Assembly: GCA_028554795.2 (NCBI GenBank)
Contig: CM068828.1
Coordinates: 10,851,814-10,915,813, forward strand
Direction: 5' to 3'
DNA: 64,000 nt
Source of the DNA: Sinohyriopsis cumingii
Lineage: Eukaryota; Mollusca; Bivalvia; Unionida; Unionidae
Notes under the pieces: generated by a model
The model's input: only the letters and a program-made list of their open reading frames with translations
Database searches by the model: none
Told to the model about the DNA's origin: nothing
Program-made: the position numbers and the translations under genes
Shown here: piece after piece, positions 1-11,196 of the stretch
Layout of the letters: each line of letters starts with the position of its first letter
Position numbering within the stretch: the stretch's first letter is position 1

Positions 1-611
1 AATTGGCAATTTGAAAGTTGATGTCCGTTTTCTTCTTTACTCCTTCTTCATTCTGTGATACTCTCTTTCTTTCTTCTTCATGCTGTTGTAGTGTTTTGCT
101 GCTTTGCTAGAGTTTGCTGTTCTGTTTTGACTCGATTTCCATTGCCTTAGATCTTGATTTTGCGACTGGTCTTTTATCACCACGATTCTTTGTTTAATAG
201 CTATATTGAATTTAGAAGGTATATTGTGCCCCTTTTTGTTGTATAAATTAGTATGTTTGGTCTGAGTATAAGTGTTGGATTTACATGTCGTGTTAATAAT
301 TGGGGACTGTGTTGTTGTTGTTGTTTATTTAGTTCTGCAGTGTGTGTGTGTGTGTGGCCTTTTGACTTGGCTTAAGTCACCTTATAGTCTTAAGATGGTT
401 GGGGCCTAAGAATATTTTGTGTTTATTTGTATCTTACCACTGTTGTTGTCGTGTGTATCTGGGCCTGATGGTGGGGGTTTGCCACCTTTATAATATGTAT
501 ACATAGTTGAGAGAATATATGTGTTGTTTTTTTCAGACCATGATGGTTAGTATTGTGTTAGCTGCATGCCTACATGAGGGGGAAAAAAATAAAAAAATAT
601 TATTAAAAAAC
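1..611 (+). repeat. T/G-rich segment ending in an A-rich tail, possible LINE 3' end
   Basis: A long T- and G-rich stretch without a usable reading frame ends in an A-rich run at about 584-611. This is the look of a 3' untranslated tail of a non-LTR retrotransposon or of a gene lying to the left. The 5' side is outside the window, so no target-site duplication can be tested. A short (TG)n lies at 341-356. Which of the two sources applies cannot be decided here. Confidence 0.25.
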
Positions 612-1511
612 CCACACACAACAACAACCATGGGCATGCGCTTCAGCTAGCAGTCTTACCTTACTGCTTTAGCCCTTCTATTAATTGCCATTATAATTAC
701 TTGTGGTTGGATTTATATGTTGCCATGTTTGTTAATTTGTTTTAGGTACCTTATTATGTTCATGTATATGGTATCACTGTTTTTGTTGCGTACCTTGGGC
801 CTTAGTGGATCTACTACAAAATGCCTTTTCTACCAAGGATAACTTCATTAGGTAATTCTCCAAAATGCTAAAAGAAAAATTCCTCTATTAAGTATACATG
901 TGACACTTCATTTAGTGAGCTCTTCTGGTAAAACACGTCATCTGCACATGGGTCAAGTCGAAAAACCTTAGCTTATGGTTTTCTGTTTCTATCTTACTAA
1001 ATGAAGAATACTTCAGCAGAGAATGGAAAAGTTTAGCATAGTAAAATCAAGGAAAGCAAAGAAACCCCAAGTACCCTATACAACTTAATGACAAACATAT
1101 ATACAGTATTTTCATTCCATGCAGTGCAAAAACAATCTTTTCAGGGGGTAGAATGCATATGCAACACTATACAAAACATTTCCTTGTTAAATGTCATGAA
1201 GTATTGTTGCTGTTGTCCTCATATGTTCCTCCACTTTATTGAGGAGCACTCAGACAGTACACAGCATTTCAGTCAGGACACACAAGACTGAATTTGTGTG
1301 ACTAACACTTTAGATTAGTTTCAAAAGATTGCCATGCAGCCATGAGACTATATAGGATGCTTCCATTGCTGAAAGGTAAAATCAGAGGTTTGACGAAATG
1401 TCATGAATAAAAAAAATTGTTTTGATTATTATTATTAAACTACATAAATTGCTTTGTTATCATGATCAAATGTCTTGAGGGAGCAGTGACTTCTCTCCAT
1501 ATATATTTGGG
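612..1511. other. Unassigned AT-rich DNA
   Basis: No exon with good splice sites, no tRNA-like head and no clear repeat is visible. The short open frame at 1088-1291 has no coding character. Confidence 0.4.
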
Positions 1512-1795
1512 AACCTAGGATGGTCTCTGAAATACACAATATGATGCGTCATGAAAAAAGTACCTTTGGACATTTGACCTCATCAAGATGATGTCATGAT
1601 AAACCTAGGATAGTCTCTGAAATATACCAGATGATGCATGGCAAGAAAAGTACCTTTGGACATTTGACCTCATTGAGATGATGTCATGATAAACCTAGGA
1701 TAGTCTCTGAAATATACCAAATGATGCATGACAAGAAAAGTACCTTTGGACATTTGGCCTCATCGAGATGATGTCACAGTAAACCTAGGGAGTAC
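1512..1795. repeat. 90-bp tandem repeat, 3 copies
   Basis: Units begin AACCTAGGATRGTCTCTGAA at 1512, 1602 and 1692, with a partial fourth at 1782. Each carries GTACCTTTGGACATTTG and GATGATGTCA. Copies differ at only a few positions. Confidence 0.9.
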
Positions 1796-2023
1796 TTTTC
1801 TGATCCATTGCAAGTGTCGACTCAGATCATAAATCAGCAATGTATCATGGCTCTTATAAAAGATTGGATAATATGAAATGTAATTTAGTTTTGTAAAATT
1901 CGGATAGAATCAGTCCCATCTTGTGTTTGTTCTGTGTTTATTCAAATGATGGACTATCTCACCTTATTTATAGCGTTTTAAAAAAATATCAACAATAGAA
2001 TGAAGTTCTTTGTGAACACACAT

Positions 2024-2054
2024 ACACAGATGCACACACACACACACACACACC
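2024..2054. repeat. (CA)n microsatellite
   Basis: A run of CA dinucleotides with a few interruptions. The DNA on both sides (1796-2390) is otherwise unassigned. Confidence 0.8.
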
Positions 2055-2392
2055 CACATTCTTGTATTTGGTGGGTATTGAGGACTCACATATGGAACCG
2101 CTTGCCAAGGACATTTGTTCTGGCGATGTTAGAGCGAAAAGAAATACAGTTTGAGGCAGTAAATTAATAGCAAATGGTAATGCATCAAGGAGGGAACTGT
2201 ATTATTAATTTTAAGGAATATGAAATTTAGCAATGCAAGTGCAGATGCACATGTTTACACAAATATTCTGTATAATCCATGCAATTAAGGATGCACACTA
2301 TTTGACAAAATCACGGAGACTGTGGACATTGGTACATTATGACCAACGAAGACATGTTTGCATATCTAGTCTAGTTTTAACAATCAATACAA

Positions 2393-2699
2393 CCGCTCAG
2401 GTGGTCTAGTGGTTAGAGCGTCTGCCTCAGATTCAGGAGGTTGCAGGTTCGAACCAAGGCTGAGTCATAACAAAGACATAAAAATGGTACTGACGGCTGC
2501 CTCGCTTGGCGCTCAGCATTAAGAGGTTAGTGTTAGGACTAGTCGGCCTGGTGTCAGAATAATGAGACTGCATGGGACATCATGCTACATACCTGTGGCA
2601 TGATGCCCCAGTGCTAGACATCACTATAAACTGCCACACTGCAGACATTGTAGCGATATGACTGAAAGGTTGTTAAAGCTACATTAAAATCAAATCAGT
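2393..2699 (+). mobile_element. tRNA-derived SINE, family A, near full length
   Basis: The head carries an RNA polymerase III A box (TGGTCTAGTGGTTAGAGCG, about 2402-2420) and a perfect B box (GGTTCGAACC, 2446-2455). The body follows with CAGCATTAAGAGGTTAGTG, then GACATCACTATAAACTGCC, and ends near AAAGCTACATTAAAATC. The same body recurs at 3451, 6071 (-), 30643, 37447, 47568 (-) and 51325. It is the best-preserved member in the window. Confidence 0.9.
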
Positions 2700-3420
2700 A
2701 TCACATACTAGTATTATGTAACTGTAACCTCCATAAGGGTTTTCGTCTAAAACTGTTGTTTAGGGCAATTAAATTATTATTTGAATATATATCTTGTTGT
2801 TATTGACTGACTGATCAATTTATTGATTGACTGATTGTCCTGCAATTAGACTTTAGTACAACATAACACGCTTCGGACTAATCCACTACTTTGGAGATCA
2901 TACTGTAATAAATTTGGAATATGCAAATTTGGTTATAGTGCCCCGTTGTAAGGAATTCTTAGATTTGTGTGATTACTTGTTTGATTATTGGAACTCTGTG
3001 CAATGGAAATATTCCTTAGCCCGAAATAATTAGCCAATCAGTAGGAACAAATGTCATGGAGTGAAGTGTTAGTGAGTTTCGGTGATGCCATAGTTGACTT
3101 TTAGTGAATTCAGGTCAAAATGCATGAGTGTCCCTGGAGTAATATAGTCCTCATTAAAACCTAATGGTATAAATTGGTGGTGTGACTGCAGTAGCAGTAT
3201 TTATGCTAGGAGGCCGGTAAATTACACAAAAGAATAAACAAGAAAGGACTCGGCAGATACCGTTTATGGTGACCATGGTGGCAAATGTGATGCAGCTGTA
3301 CTGGCGAAATGTACCTTGAAACCATGAATTGATTGGCCTAAGGTGGCACAGTAAAAAGAGTTCCCTGTATTAGAGAATGGTTGTATAGTTTCTACGTCAT
3401 GAACTGCTGATGGTACACCA
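2700..3420. other. Unassigned DNA between two SINE copies
   Basis: AT-rich sequence without a supported exon or repeat. Confidence 0.4.
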
Positions 3421-3450
3421 AATACACACATACACACACACACACACACA
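3421..3450. repeat. (CA)n microsatellite abutting a truncated SINE
   Basis: The CA run ends exactly where the headless SINE copy at 3451 begins. Confidence 0.85.
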
Positions 3451-3648
3451 CTTGGTGCTCAGCATTAAGAGGTTAGTGTTAGGACTTCTCAGCTGGGTGG
3501 CGGGATAATGTGACTCAGTGGGACATGATGCTACATGTCTGCGGCAATTGATGCCCCAGTGCTAGACATCACTATAAACTGCCGCACTTCAGACATTGTA
3601 TCGATATGACTGAAATTGTTAAAGCTACGTTAAAAATCTAAATCATAC
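3451..3648 (+). mobile_element. SINE family A, copy lacking its tRNA head
   Basis: It starts inside the body (CTTGGTGCTCAGCATTAAG) and runs to the family end (AAAGCTACGTTAAAAATC). The A and B boxes are missing, so it is a 5'-truncated insertion or a copy broken by the CA repeat. Confidence 0.85.
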
Positions 3649-3659
3649 TAAATGAAAAC

Positions 3660-3870
3660 GGTGCCAGTCTGACATACAATATGGCAGCCATCATAACCCT
3701 ACTTGAAAGGAAAGTCATATTGATGGGGGATTTTCGGCATAAGACTTCATGTCCATTTGGTCTTAAAATGAAAATGGTACAGATATGACCTCCAGTATGG
3801 CCTCCATGGCAGCCATGATGAAAATCTTGTTATTTTTACTGACATCCTGATTTGAAAGTCATATCTTGAA
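3660..3870 (+). repeat. Fragment of the 'GGCAGCCAT' dispersed repeat
   Basis: Contains ATGGCAGCCAT and GAAAATCTTGTTATT, the words that recur in the long arrays at 23.5-24.9 kb and 29.8-30.6 kb. A single diverged unit. Confidence 0.5.
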
Positions 3871-4611
3871 AAAATCTCGACTCTGTTCCTCTTCAGCTGG
3901 ATGGCTGTATCTTATGTAATAGAAAAGACTGGTTAGGAGATTTCTGAAATTTGGTTAGATTTTGACCTCAAAAGAGGGAGGATTTTCATTGACCTTAGTA
4001 TGAAGAAAATAATCACATTGTTGTAATTCTCACTAAAAATGCAAAAATTCATCAATGATTTAAATTAAATGGTTAATAAAGTTTCCTGGTGACCTGAGCA
4101 CTCTATTTTTTGTCAGTCAAATGTTCATAGCCAAACAGTGAAGAAACTCTAGAATCATCTTCCAGCTCGAAATACAGTTAGCATACAAATTCTGTATTCT
4201 CATTTGCAGTAGAAATATGCATTTTGGTACTCTCATTATGACTGGGGTTTCTGTTGCATTATTATGATAATTGGCATTTTCATTCCAAGACCCATCTATG
4301 CGGGCCCATATGCTTGGGTGTGATGATCCTACCAAGGTGTAAAACTTATTTCATCCCTAACTTACTTCGTTGGTATGTGGGTTACCCTGAATAATTGTTG
4401 TGTGTACACTTCATATCACTGGTGGAAACAAAGGTAGTACTCATCAGATTGCTAGAGGATGATGGCCCTGGCCCGTACTCTTCAGCAACCCATCAAAATG
4501 AACTAGTAATGTAGAAAATGTTGAAATAGTTTGCAGGTTCATTAGTGTCTATGGTGGTTCCGCTGGAATGGCGATGTAGGCCTGAGCTATACTCAGTCTG
4601 CCAATTGGTGT
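3871..4611. other. Unassigned DNA
   Basis: No supported exon, RNA gene or repeat. The - strand open frame at 4117-4335 has no splice context and ordinary AT-rich composition. Confidence 0.4.
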
Positions 4612-4995
4612 GTTAGACAAAAGGTCACAGACAAAAGGAAGGTATCTGAACCGATCCCCTTTGGAAATAGGCAATGCGTTTATTTTTTTTTTTAAGTATA
4701 TTACGCCATAAAAAATTATTGTGAAAAATTCTTCAGTGACTTTTCATCTGTGACTTTGTGTCCTACATGTAGGTATAGTTGTGACTATGGCTTAAGTGCA
4801 GTTGTAACTTTTTTGTCATTTCATCTTGCAACATTACAAAATTAAAGTTATGACTTCATGTCCTGTGACCTTTTTTCATACATGTACATCATTGCAGTGA
4901 TAGTTCAAATGGTGACTTACTGTCCTATGACCTTCTGTCCAATGTGTATTTGTGACATTTTGCCCTTTTTTGTCTTGTGACTTTCTGTCCTTTTA
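4612..4995. repeat. Degenerate repeat of GTGACTT-TGTCC words with inverted ends
   Basis: The left end reads AGACAAAAGGTCACAGAC. The right end reads CTTGTGACTTTCTGTCC, an approximate reverse complement. Between them, GTGACTTTxTGTCC-like words recur six or more times. It may be a palindromic mobile element or a decayed tandem array. Confidence 0.4.
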
Positions 4996-6070
4996 CCCGC
5001 TTCCCCAGGTCAGAAAATCATTATAATAAGGTCCTGACATCATGGACAATTTTATTTCATCTTGGGTGACATTTTTGTCAATATCTTGAAAACTATCATT
5101 TCATACAAAATACACCCAATGTTTTGGTGACACATCTCATTACCATATAAATTGTCCTTGGCCATTAATCAAGCACTTTGTATACACCACTCAGTAAACT
5201 TGATTTTATAGCAGGTTGTAAATGCATAGATGGTATAAAACGTTTCAGACACCTGTGTTCCAGTGTTTGTTTCAGACAATGCCTTAAATGTTGTTTGAGG
5301 TACCATACATGTTTACAGGTACATGTATTTTTTATTACAGAAAGATTTCAGCCAGTAAATATCAGAAGATCCTATTATGAATGTATTTTCTGCTTTGGAG
5401 TTAATGGAGCATAGTTTATTTCTCCTTCCCCACAAATTGGCAGTTAAGGTGCTTGCATGCATCTTTCTGTGTATGCCCCCATTTTGTGTAGGATATTCCA
5501 TTCCCTTCAACCATTTGAGACTTAACTTACAGAGTGATTGCACCTTGTGATGAATGTGCATTGTACATAAAAATCCAATCATTTTAACATGCCATTAAAA
5601 TTGTGTTTGTGCTTTCTTTGTGATACCATTTTATTCTTTCATCTGTTGTCATCAAATTTACCATGTTGGCAGATCTTGGGATGAACAAGTGACACACACA
5701 AAACTAGGTCATCATGACCTGTCTGCTTTCTAGAGTGTATCAAACATAAAACATATCTGGACTATGTTTCTAATATTTATTTTACCAACATTTTCATTGC
5801 AAAAATATGCTGGAAAGGTGTATCATCGAGTAAAGATATGTCATTGAATAAAACTGGGTGACATTGACCTTATTGATAGGGCTTACAAACAGTTTGTAAA
5901 AATTGTATTGAAATAGCATTTCATTTACCAATTTACTCAAGTTCTAGCATCAGGAAAATGCCTATTACTGCCGTTTATTCAGTGTTAATGTATCTTAGGC
6001 AGACATCTACCATAAGCCACTGTGACCCATCCCCATCGGATTTTGCTCATATGAGTGTGTGTGTGTGTGA
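4996..6070. other. Unassigned DNA
   Basis: Overlapping + and - open frames at 5178-5582 have no splice-site support or coding bias. A short (TG)n lies at about 6055-6069, next to the SINE. Confidence 0.4.
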
Positions 6071-6366
6071 GTTGGATTTTTAAAATAGTTTTAACAATTT
6101 TTCAGTCATATCGCTTTGATGTCTGCAGTGTGGCAGTTTATAGTGCTGTCTACCACTGGGGCATCATGATGCAGACATGTAGCAGCATGTCCCACCCAGT
6201 CACATTATCCTGTCACCAGGCCAACCAGTCCAAACACTAACCTCTTAATGCTGAGTGCCAAGCGAGGTAGCTGTTAGCACCATTTTATAAGTCTTTGGCC
6301 AGGATTTAAACCCGCAACCTCCCGCATCCGAGGTGGCCGCTCTAACTACTAGGCCACCATTGCAGT
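6071..6366 (-). mobile_element. SINE family A, near full length, reverse orientation
   Basis: Reading the - strand, the copy starts near 6366 with a tRNA-like head (TGGTGGCCTAGTAGTTAGAG; B-box region GGTTTAAATCC). The body follows (CAGCATTAAGAGGTTAGTG), and it ends near 6071 in AAAACTATTTTAAAAATCC. A (TG)n adjoins its 3' end. Confidence 0.88.
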
Positions 6367-6801
6367 TGTTCATACGAGTCTTACTTAAGTATGTTAGCTT
6401 CTGTATAATAACCAGAGTTTTTCTAAGAGCCTTTATATTGGCACATTGCATAATAATTTTATGTAATAAAAACCCTTTGATAGAAGTCACAGACTGTTTT
6501 TGCATTATCTTTTTTGTGTAGTGCATTTGATGTTTCAGTTTCATATGAAGTCAGACTAAATATTTATAGTCCAAGGTAATGCAGAAGGTTTATCAACACT
6601 GAGTGCAGTCTTACAATAATATTAAGTATAAAGGAAGCCATTACCAGTAATTGCAGGCTGACACATTATCTCATCAATGCATTACATTAAAAGCATTTAC
6701 TTCTGTAAACAGACCCCTGCTAATTTATGTTGAAACTTTTATCACTGTTTTTCCAGAGCTAGAAACTGCAATTTTTGTGTGAAATTTTAGACCTAGGGTC
6801 T
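6367..6801. other. Unassigned DNA
   Basis: AT-rich, no supported features. Confidence 0.4.
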
Positions 6802-6921
6802 AAGTATTAGATACTGTAATATTTGTAATATTTAGAACACTTGCTATGCCCTGCCTTGTCTATGGATTAAATACTGTAATGTCTGTAATATTTAGAACAC
6901 TTGCTATGCCCTGCTGTGTAT
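6802..6921. repeat. 60-bp tandem duplication
   Basis: TAATATTTAGAACACTTGCT followed by ATGCCCTGC occurs twice, 60 bp apart. Confidence 0.85.
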
Positions 6922-6947
6922 ATGGAGAGGGCACGTAATATAAGAAC

Positions 6948-7278
6948 TTGGTGATATTTAATAGAAGACCTAGGTGATATTTAATAAAGACCTAGTTGAT
7001 ATTTAATAGAAGACCGTCATGTCCTAAGGCAATATTTATTAGAAGACCAAGGTGATATTTGATAGAAGACATAGAAGACCTAGGTGATATTGAATAGAAG
7101 ACCTAGGTGATACTTAATAGAAGACCTAGGTGATATTGAATTGAAGACGTAGGTGATATTGAATTGAAGACCTAGGTGATATTGAATTGAAGACGTAGGT
7201 GATATTGAATTGAAGACCTAGGTGATATTGAATAGAAGACCTAGGTGATATTGAATAGAAGACCTAGGTGATACTTAA
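6948..7278. repeat. 23-bp minisatellite, left part (about 14 units)
   Basis: Unit GATATTGAATAGAAGACCTAGGT and variants (GATATTTAATAGAAG, GATATTGAATTGAAGACGTAGGT). The array is interrupted at 7279-7883 by a MITE and resumes at 7884. Confidence 0.93.
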
Positions 7279-7883
7279 CACATTAACCCCTGGAGCTTTT
7301 TGTCATTTTCGCCTGAAAATCAAGTAGGAAACACATTTCGAAAGCTATTTCTCAATAGACTTGAAAACACCAAATGCCCAGTGATCTTTCAATAACATAC
7401 TGCCTAGTTGTGTTTCTCATTGGCTGTTTGACTCGTGCATGAGCAGAAGGGTAAAAGCTGGAATTTTTTTTTTAAATTTGTTTTTTGCTAAACGGAGCCA
7501 TTATTTTTGTATGGAGACCACTCTTTATTCCAAATGCCCATCTTATCCTACTTATTGCAAAGGCTCATCTGTATGTTTGCAGTTCATACCGGTTTGCCTT
7601 AGATCTGAGACCAAAAGTCTAAAATCCATACACAAAATCGGATTCCAACCACGGGTGAATTTTGGGTAGAAGAAAGTTGGGTCCAAAAAATGAGTTTTTT
7701 TTTATCTGTGTTTTGTAGTGCAACTAGATATTCCAGATTATTTGGTATCATTGTAGAGCTACATCTGTCTACCTTTCTATAATACCACCCACTTTAGTGT
7801 ATCGTACATGACCATGATGTTACAGAGCTCGGCAGTAGGCTACTACCTCCTACCCCATTAAGTCGTCACTAGGGGTTAATGTG
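7279..7883. mobile_element. 605-bp TTAA-flanked MITE inserted in the minisatellite
   Basis: The element begins CACATTAACCCCT and ends AGGGGTTAATGTG, a perfect 13-bp terminal inverted repeat. It is bordered on both sides by TTAA (7275-7278 and 7884-7887). Removing it with one TTAA restores GATACTTAATAGAAGACC, a unit present elsewhere in the array, so the target duplication is firm. TTAA duplication is characteristic of the piggyBac superfamily. No transposase frame is present; the 76-codon frame at 7439-7669 is not recognisable. A diverged relative lies at about 22340-22803. Confidence 0.85.
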
Positions 7884-8340
7884 TTAATAGAAGACCAAGG
7901 TGATATTGAATAGAAGACCTAGGTGATATTGGATAGAAGACCTGGGTGATATTGAATTGAAGACATAGGTGATATTGAATAGAAGACCTATGTGATATTG
8001 AATAGAAGACCTATGTGATATTGAATAGAAGACCTAGGTGATATTGAATAGAAGACCTATGTGATATTGAATAGAAGACCTGGGTGATATTGAATTGAAG
8101 ACGTAGGTGATATTGAATAGAAAACCTGGGTGATATTGAATTGAAGACCTAGGTGATATTGAATTGAAGACGTAGGTGATATTGAATAGAAGACCTGGGT
8201 GATATTGAATTAAAGACCTGGGTGATATTGAATTGAAGACCTAGGTGATATTGAATTGAAGACGTAGGTGATATTGAATAGAAGACCTAGGTGATTTTGA
8301 ATTGAAGACCAAGGTGATACTTAATAGAAGAATACTGGTG
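7884..8340. repeat. 23-bp minisatellite, right part (about 20 units)
   Basis: Continuation of the array at 6948-7278. Variant units (ACCTAGGT, ACGTAGGT, ACCTGGGT, ACCTATGT) recur in blocks, which suggests expansion of higher-order groups. Confidence 0.93.
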
Positions 8341-8920
8341 ATAAGTAACCAATGTTAGCTTCCATATTTTGTCCGTCTTTGTATATTCAAAAAAAAATCA
8401 GCACACTTAAAAGAGTCTGTAGTTGGCTTCTGATGTCAGCTTGCTTTGCAATAAAATAACCATTGTATTGATATCCTTTGAAAAAAAGAAAGTAACCAAA
8501 GTCAGCTTCTGAGGTCAGATAACATATTCAAACCTTTGAGCACAACCAAACACAATTTGTTTCTCAATTTTCATGTTAATGAACAAAGTGGCGTGTATTA
8601 TCAGACATAAGCAATACACGCTACAGTATGGAAGCCTACGCTACATAATATGGATTTCATGGATATATTTTATTCTTTAATGATCATGTTGAAAAAAGGA
8701 ATAAATGATAACAAGACATGGTTAGCTTCTTTCTTTTTATTATCAAATAAGCATTTTGTTTATTTTATTGTAACATGCAGTGGGGGGGAGCACAAATGCA
8801 ATACAAATTTATTTCGTTTCTTATGTCTTGGGACATATGACCTAGGTGAAAAAAAGTTTCACCCTAAGTTCTGGGCCAGGAAAAAAATTTATTTTATTGT
8901 ATGCCAATATATACAGTAAG
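8341..8920. other. Unassigned AT-rich DNA
   Basis: Nothing supported. The open frame at 8650-8919 has no splice context. Confidence 0.4.
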
Positions 8921-8992
8921 TACGGTATGCTTTGGCAGATCAGGATCTTTGTTGTTGTTATTTTGACTAAACTTATAAGTGAGTATGTGGTA
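8921..8992. mobile_element. Half copy of foldback MITE family F
   Basis: GGCAGATCAGGATCTTTGTTG, then TTTGACTAAACTTATAAGTGAGTA, matches the right halves of the elements at 49353-49525 and 62584-62757. The left half is missing. Confidence 0.6.
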
Positions 8993-10214
8993 ATGTGTAA
9001 CAAGAGATGACATATTTCCCAGTTCCCTGATTAAGTAAACACTCCTTATGAAAGGACCCTGATGGTCCAGCACACTTAGTTTATGTGTACTACTTATCCA
9101 GGGCTTTGTTTCCATGGTTTTGGAAAAAATGGGGTAATAGATGGAGGATGACACACAGATGGACTGATGAACAAAGGGTATCACTGTTTCAACAATGCTT
9201 TACTATAAAGTGTGTGTTTAAATATTAATGGATACTAGTTATTAAAGATAAAGATAGCAAGATAACACAAGTGGATATATAGCTGTATTCAACGCTGCAA
9301 AGGATGTCAATGCGTTTTCTACTGTTTGTGTACAGAAAGGATAAAAATATCATCAAGTATAAAATGTCACCTAATATTGAAATGTACTAAATTTTGATGC
9401 ACTTGAGCTTGGAAAAAAAATATTTGATTTTATTTTGCTTGGAAACTGTCTCTTAAACGGAAATTTATAGTAGATGTAATGTCTACTGTGAAATCGTATG
9501 TAGTGAAAATCATGATAGATGTTATCAAAACATTTTTATTTCACTGTCATTATCAAAATATTGTATGCAATACCAAGTTTGACATAATTAAGGCTAGTGT
9601 GACATTTAGAAAATGTTTCCTGCATTAGCCTGCATCTGACTCATTCAAGTAAATATATGATAATTAGATCCCGACGTAACTATAATAATGGTATAAATGA
9701 AGGTAATCAAAGCAAAGTTAAATATAGCAGTGAGAGAGATTGTTAGTAATTAGTAAATTGCATCCAGGTTTTAGTGTTAAACATGGGAATATTGTGATGT
9801 GATCTTTTTTAGTCAGCTACTACATCTTTTTCAGAGGTAGGGGAGATGTGTGACCTCCCCACTTCTTATGGGTTTTGGTTATCATAATCTAGGAGATAAT
9901 TGACCATGGTTTAATTGCCAGATTGAGTAAACAAGAAAATAAAATATGAAACAAATGGATGGAATAACAGAGATCTGAGCAGAGATACAGAATAGAATGA
10001 CATGAGACCCCCCCCCAAAAAAAATAAACAGTTTAGTCAATTACATAAACAAGATGAAGTTAAATATGACATTACATTGATTTACTTTCTCTTAGAAATA
10101 GAGGCTCAGACTTTATGTGAAATTCAGTTAGCTATTCTGTGACACTGATAAAACAAATTTCATCATATAATCTAGTGACTGATCAAACTCAAATTGCCAT
10201 AATGTCAGCATCAC
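8993..10214. other. Unassigned DNA, possible intron of the - strand gene
   Basis: No further - strand exon could be recognised below 10215, although one is expected if the gene model at 10215-11196 is right. Confidence 0.4.
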
Positions 10215-10349
10215 CTGGTTCCTTCTGGTCTTTTTCCAAATCACTATTGGTGATAGGTCAGCATTGCCATATTTCTTTTCCTTCTCTTTTTCTTCCTCTA
10301 GCCTCTTCAGGTCATCAACCATCTTGGTTGTAGACTGCTCTCTTTTCCA
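10215..10349 (-). CDS. Second coding exon of an unrecognised Lys/Glu-rich protein
   Basis: On the - strand, an acceptor (TATTGCACAG) precedes 135 bases, exactly 45 codons, and a donor (AACCAG|GTGATG) follows. The frame continues in phase 0 from the exon at 11196-11092. It encodes a strongly charged segment, first basic (WKREQSTTKMVDDLKRL), then a Glu/Lys run with coiled-coil character (EEEKEKEKKYGN), then DLSPIVIWKKTRRNQ. I do not recognise the protein. The codon use, the phase match and both splice sites favour a real exon. Reading on past the donor gives lower-quality sequence and a stop. The next exon was not found and would lie below 10215. Confidence 0.55.
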
Positions 10350-11091
10350 CTGTGCAATATAGGTATGGAGCTATTTTTTCATCAGATAAATATAATGCCC
10401 AATCAGATATTGTCTTATCGTAATTCAACATAGATAGGCTATGGTCAGTTCACAAGCTGATACTGATACACAAACAGCCTGTTAATGTGGGTTTATATCT
10501 TTTCTAGTGGCTACTCCCATCCTAATTGAGAATCATGACATAATTAGACCTCTTAGATAAACCATTACTTCCTGCTATGAGCTGTAAATAACTGTTGACT
10601 GTGTCAGTCAGCACACATTCCTAATGCTAACACCATCGATTCTTGGTTGAAAAGAATTCATAACTTATTTACACAAAAGAATTGATGGACTTCACTCCTT
10701 GTTCTTAATATGTTACTATGCTAATTAGTGATTCTTTGACATACATATCCAGTCACAGAAAAGTAAGTTCTCAGATACAAAAACAATACATATATACAAA
10801 TCATTTAAGATAGATAATTTAATTCTCACAATTCATATCAGAAGAAATGCATGAAATCTTTTCATTACATGATTCCTGTTACATACAAACCACAAAATCT
10901 GAACACATTCATATCAGTGAAATATTGTATGAGATCCTACAGTGCATGAATCATACAACATTCAAGACAAACGAAGGCAAACAATTAACTTATGAACTCA
11001 AGGAAAATTGAACAAATAAGTTAAAATGAATAAATTCAGCAAATAATTACAAACTTATATCAGTGCTTATTGTATGTTATTGAGACTGTAC
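10350..11091 (-). other. Predicted 742-bp intron
   Basis: Starts GTACAG at its 5' end (11091) and ends CACAG at 10350, joining two phase-0 exons. Otherwise AT-rich without repeats. Confidence 0.5.
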
Positions 11092-11196
11092 CTTTGTGAC
11101 TTTCGGAGCCTTTGCTTGCTTATCGTAAGAGAATTCCTTCTGTGTCTTCTCAGGTTCTGGGTCTCTCAAATTTCCTGACCCTTCTCCTTGGGACAT
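11092..11196 (-). CDS. First coding exon of an unrecognised Lys/Glu-rich protein
   Basis: The ATG at 11196-11194 has a favourable context (A at -3). It opens 35 codons beginning MSQGEGSGNLRDPEPEKTQK and ending KAPKVTK, directly before a donor (AAAG|GTACAG). The sequence is hydrophilic and rich in Lys, Glu and Gly, with no signal peptide or membrane segment, so a soluble cytosolic or nuclear protein is likely. It joins in phase 0 to 10349-10215 to give 80 residues. The gene would be transcribed divergently from the + strand exons that begin at 18.3-20.8 kb. The upstream frame has no close stop, so an earlier start in another exon is possible. Function unknown. Confidence 0.55.

Noticed and set aside
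2393-2470. A functional tRNA gene
   Set aside because: A and B boxes are present, but the acceptor and anticodon stems do not close, and the sequence continues into a body shared by six other copies, so it is a SINE head.
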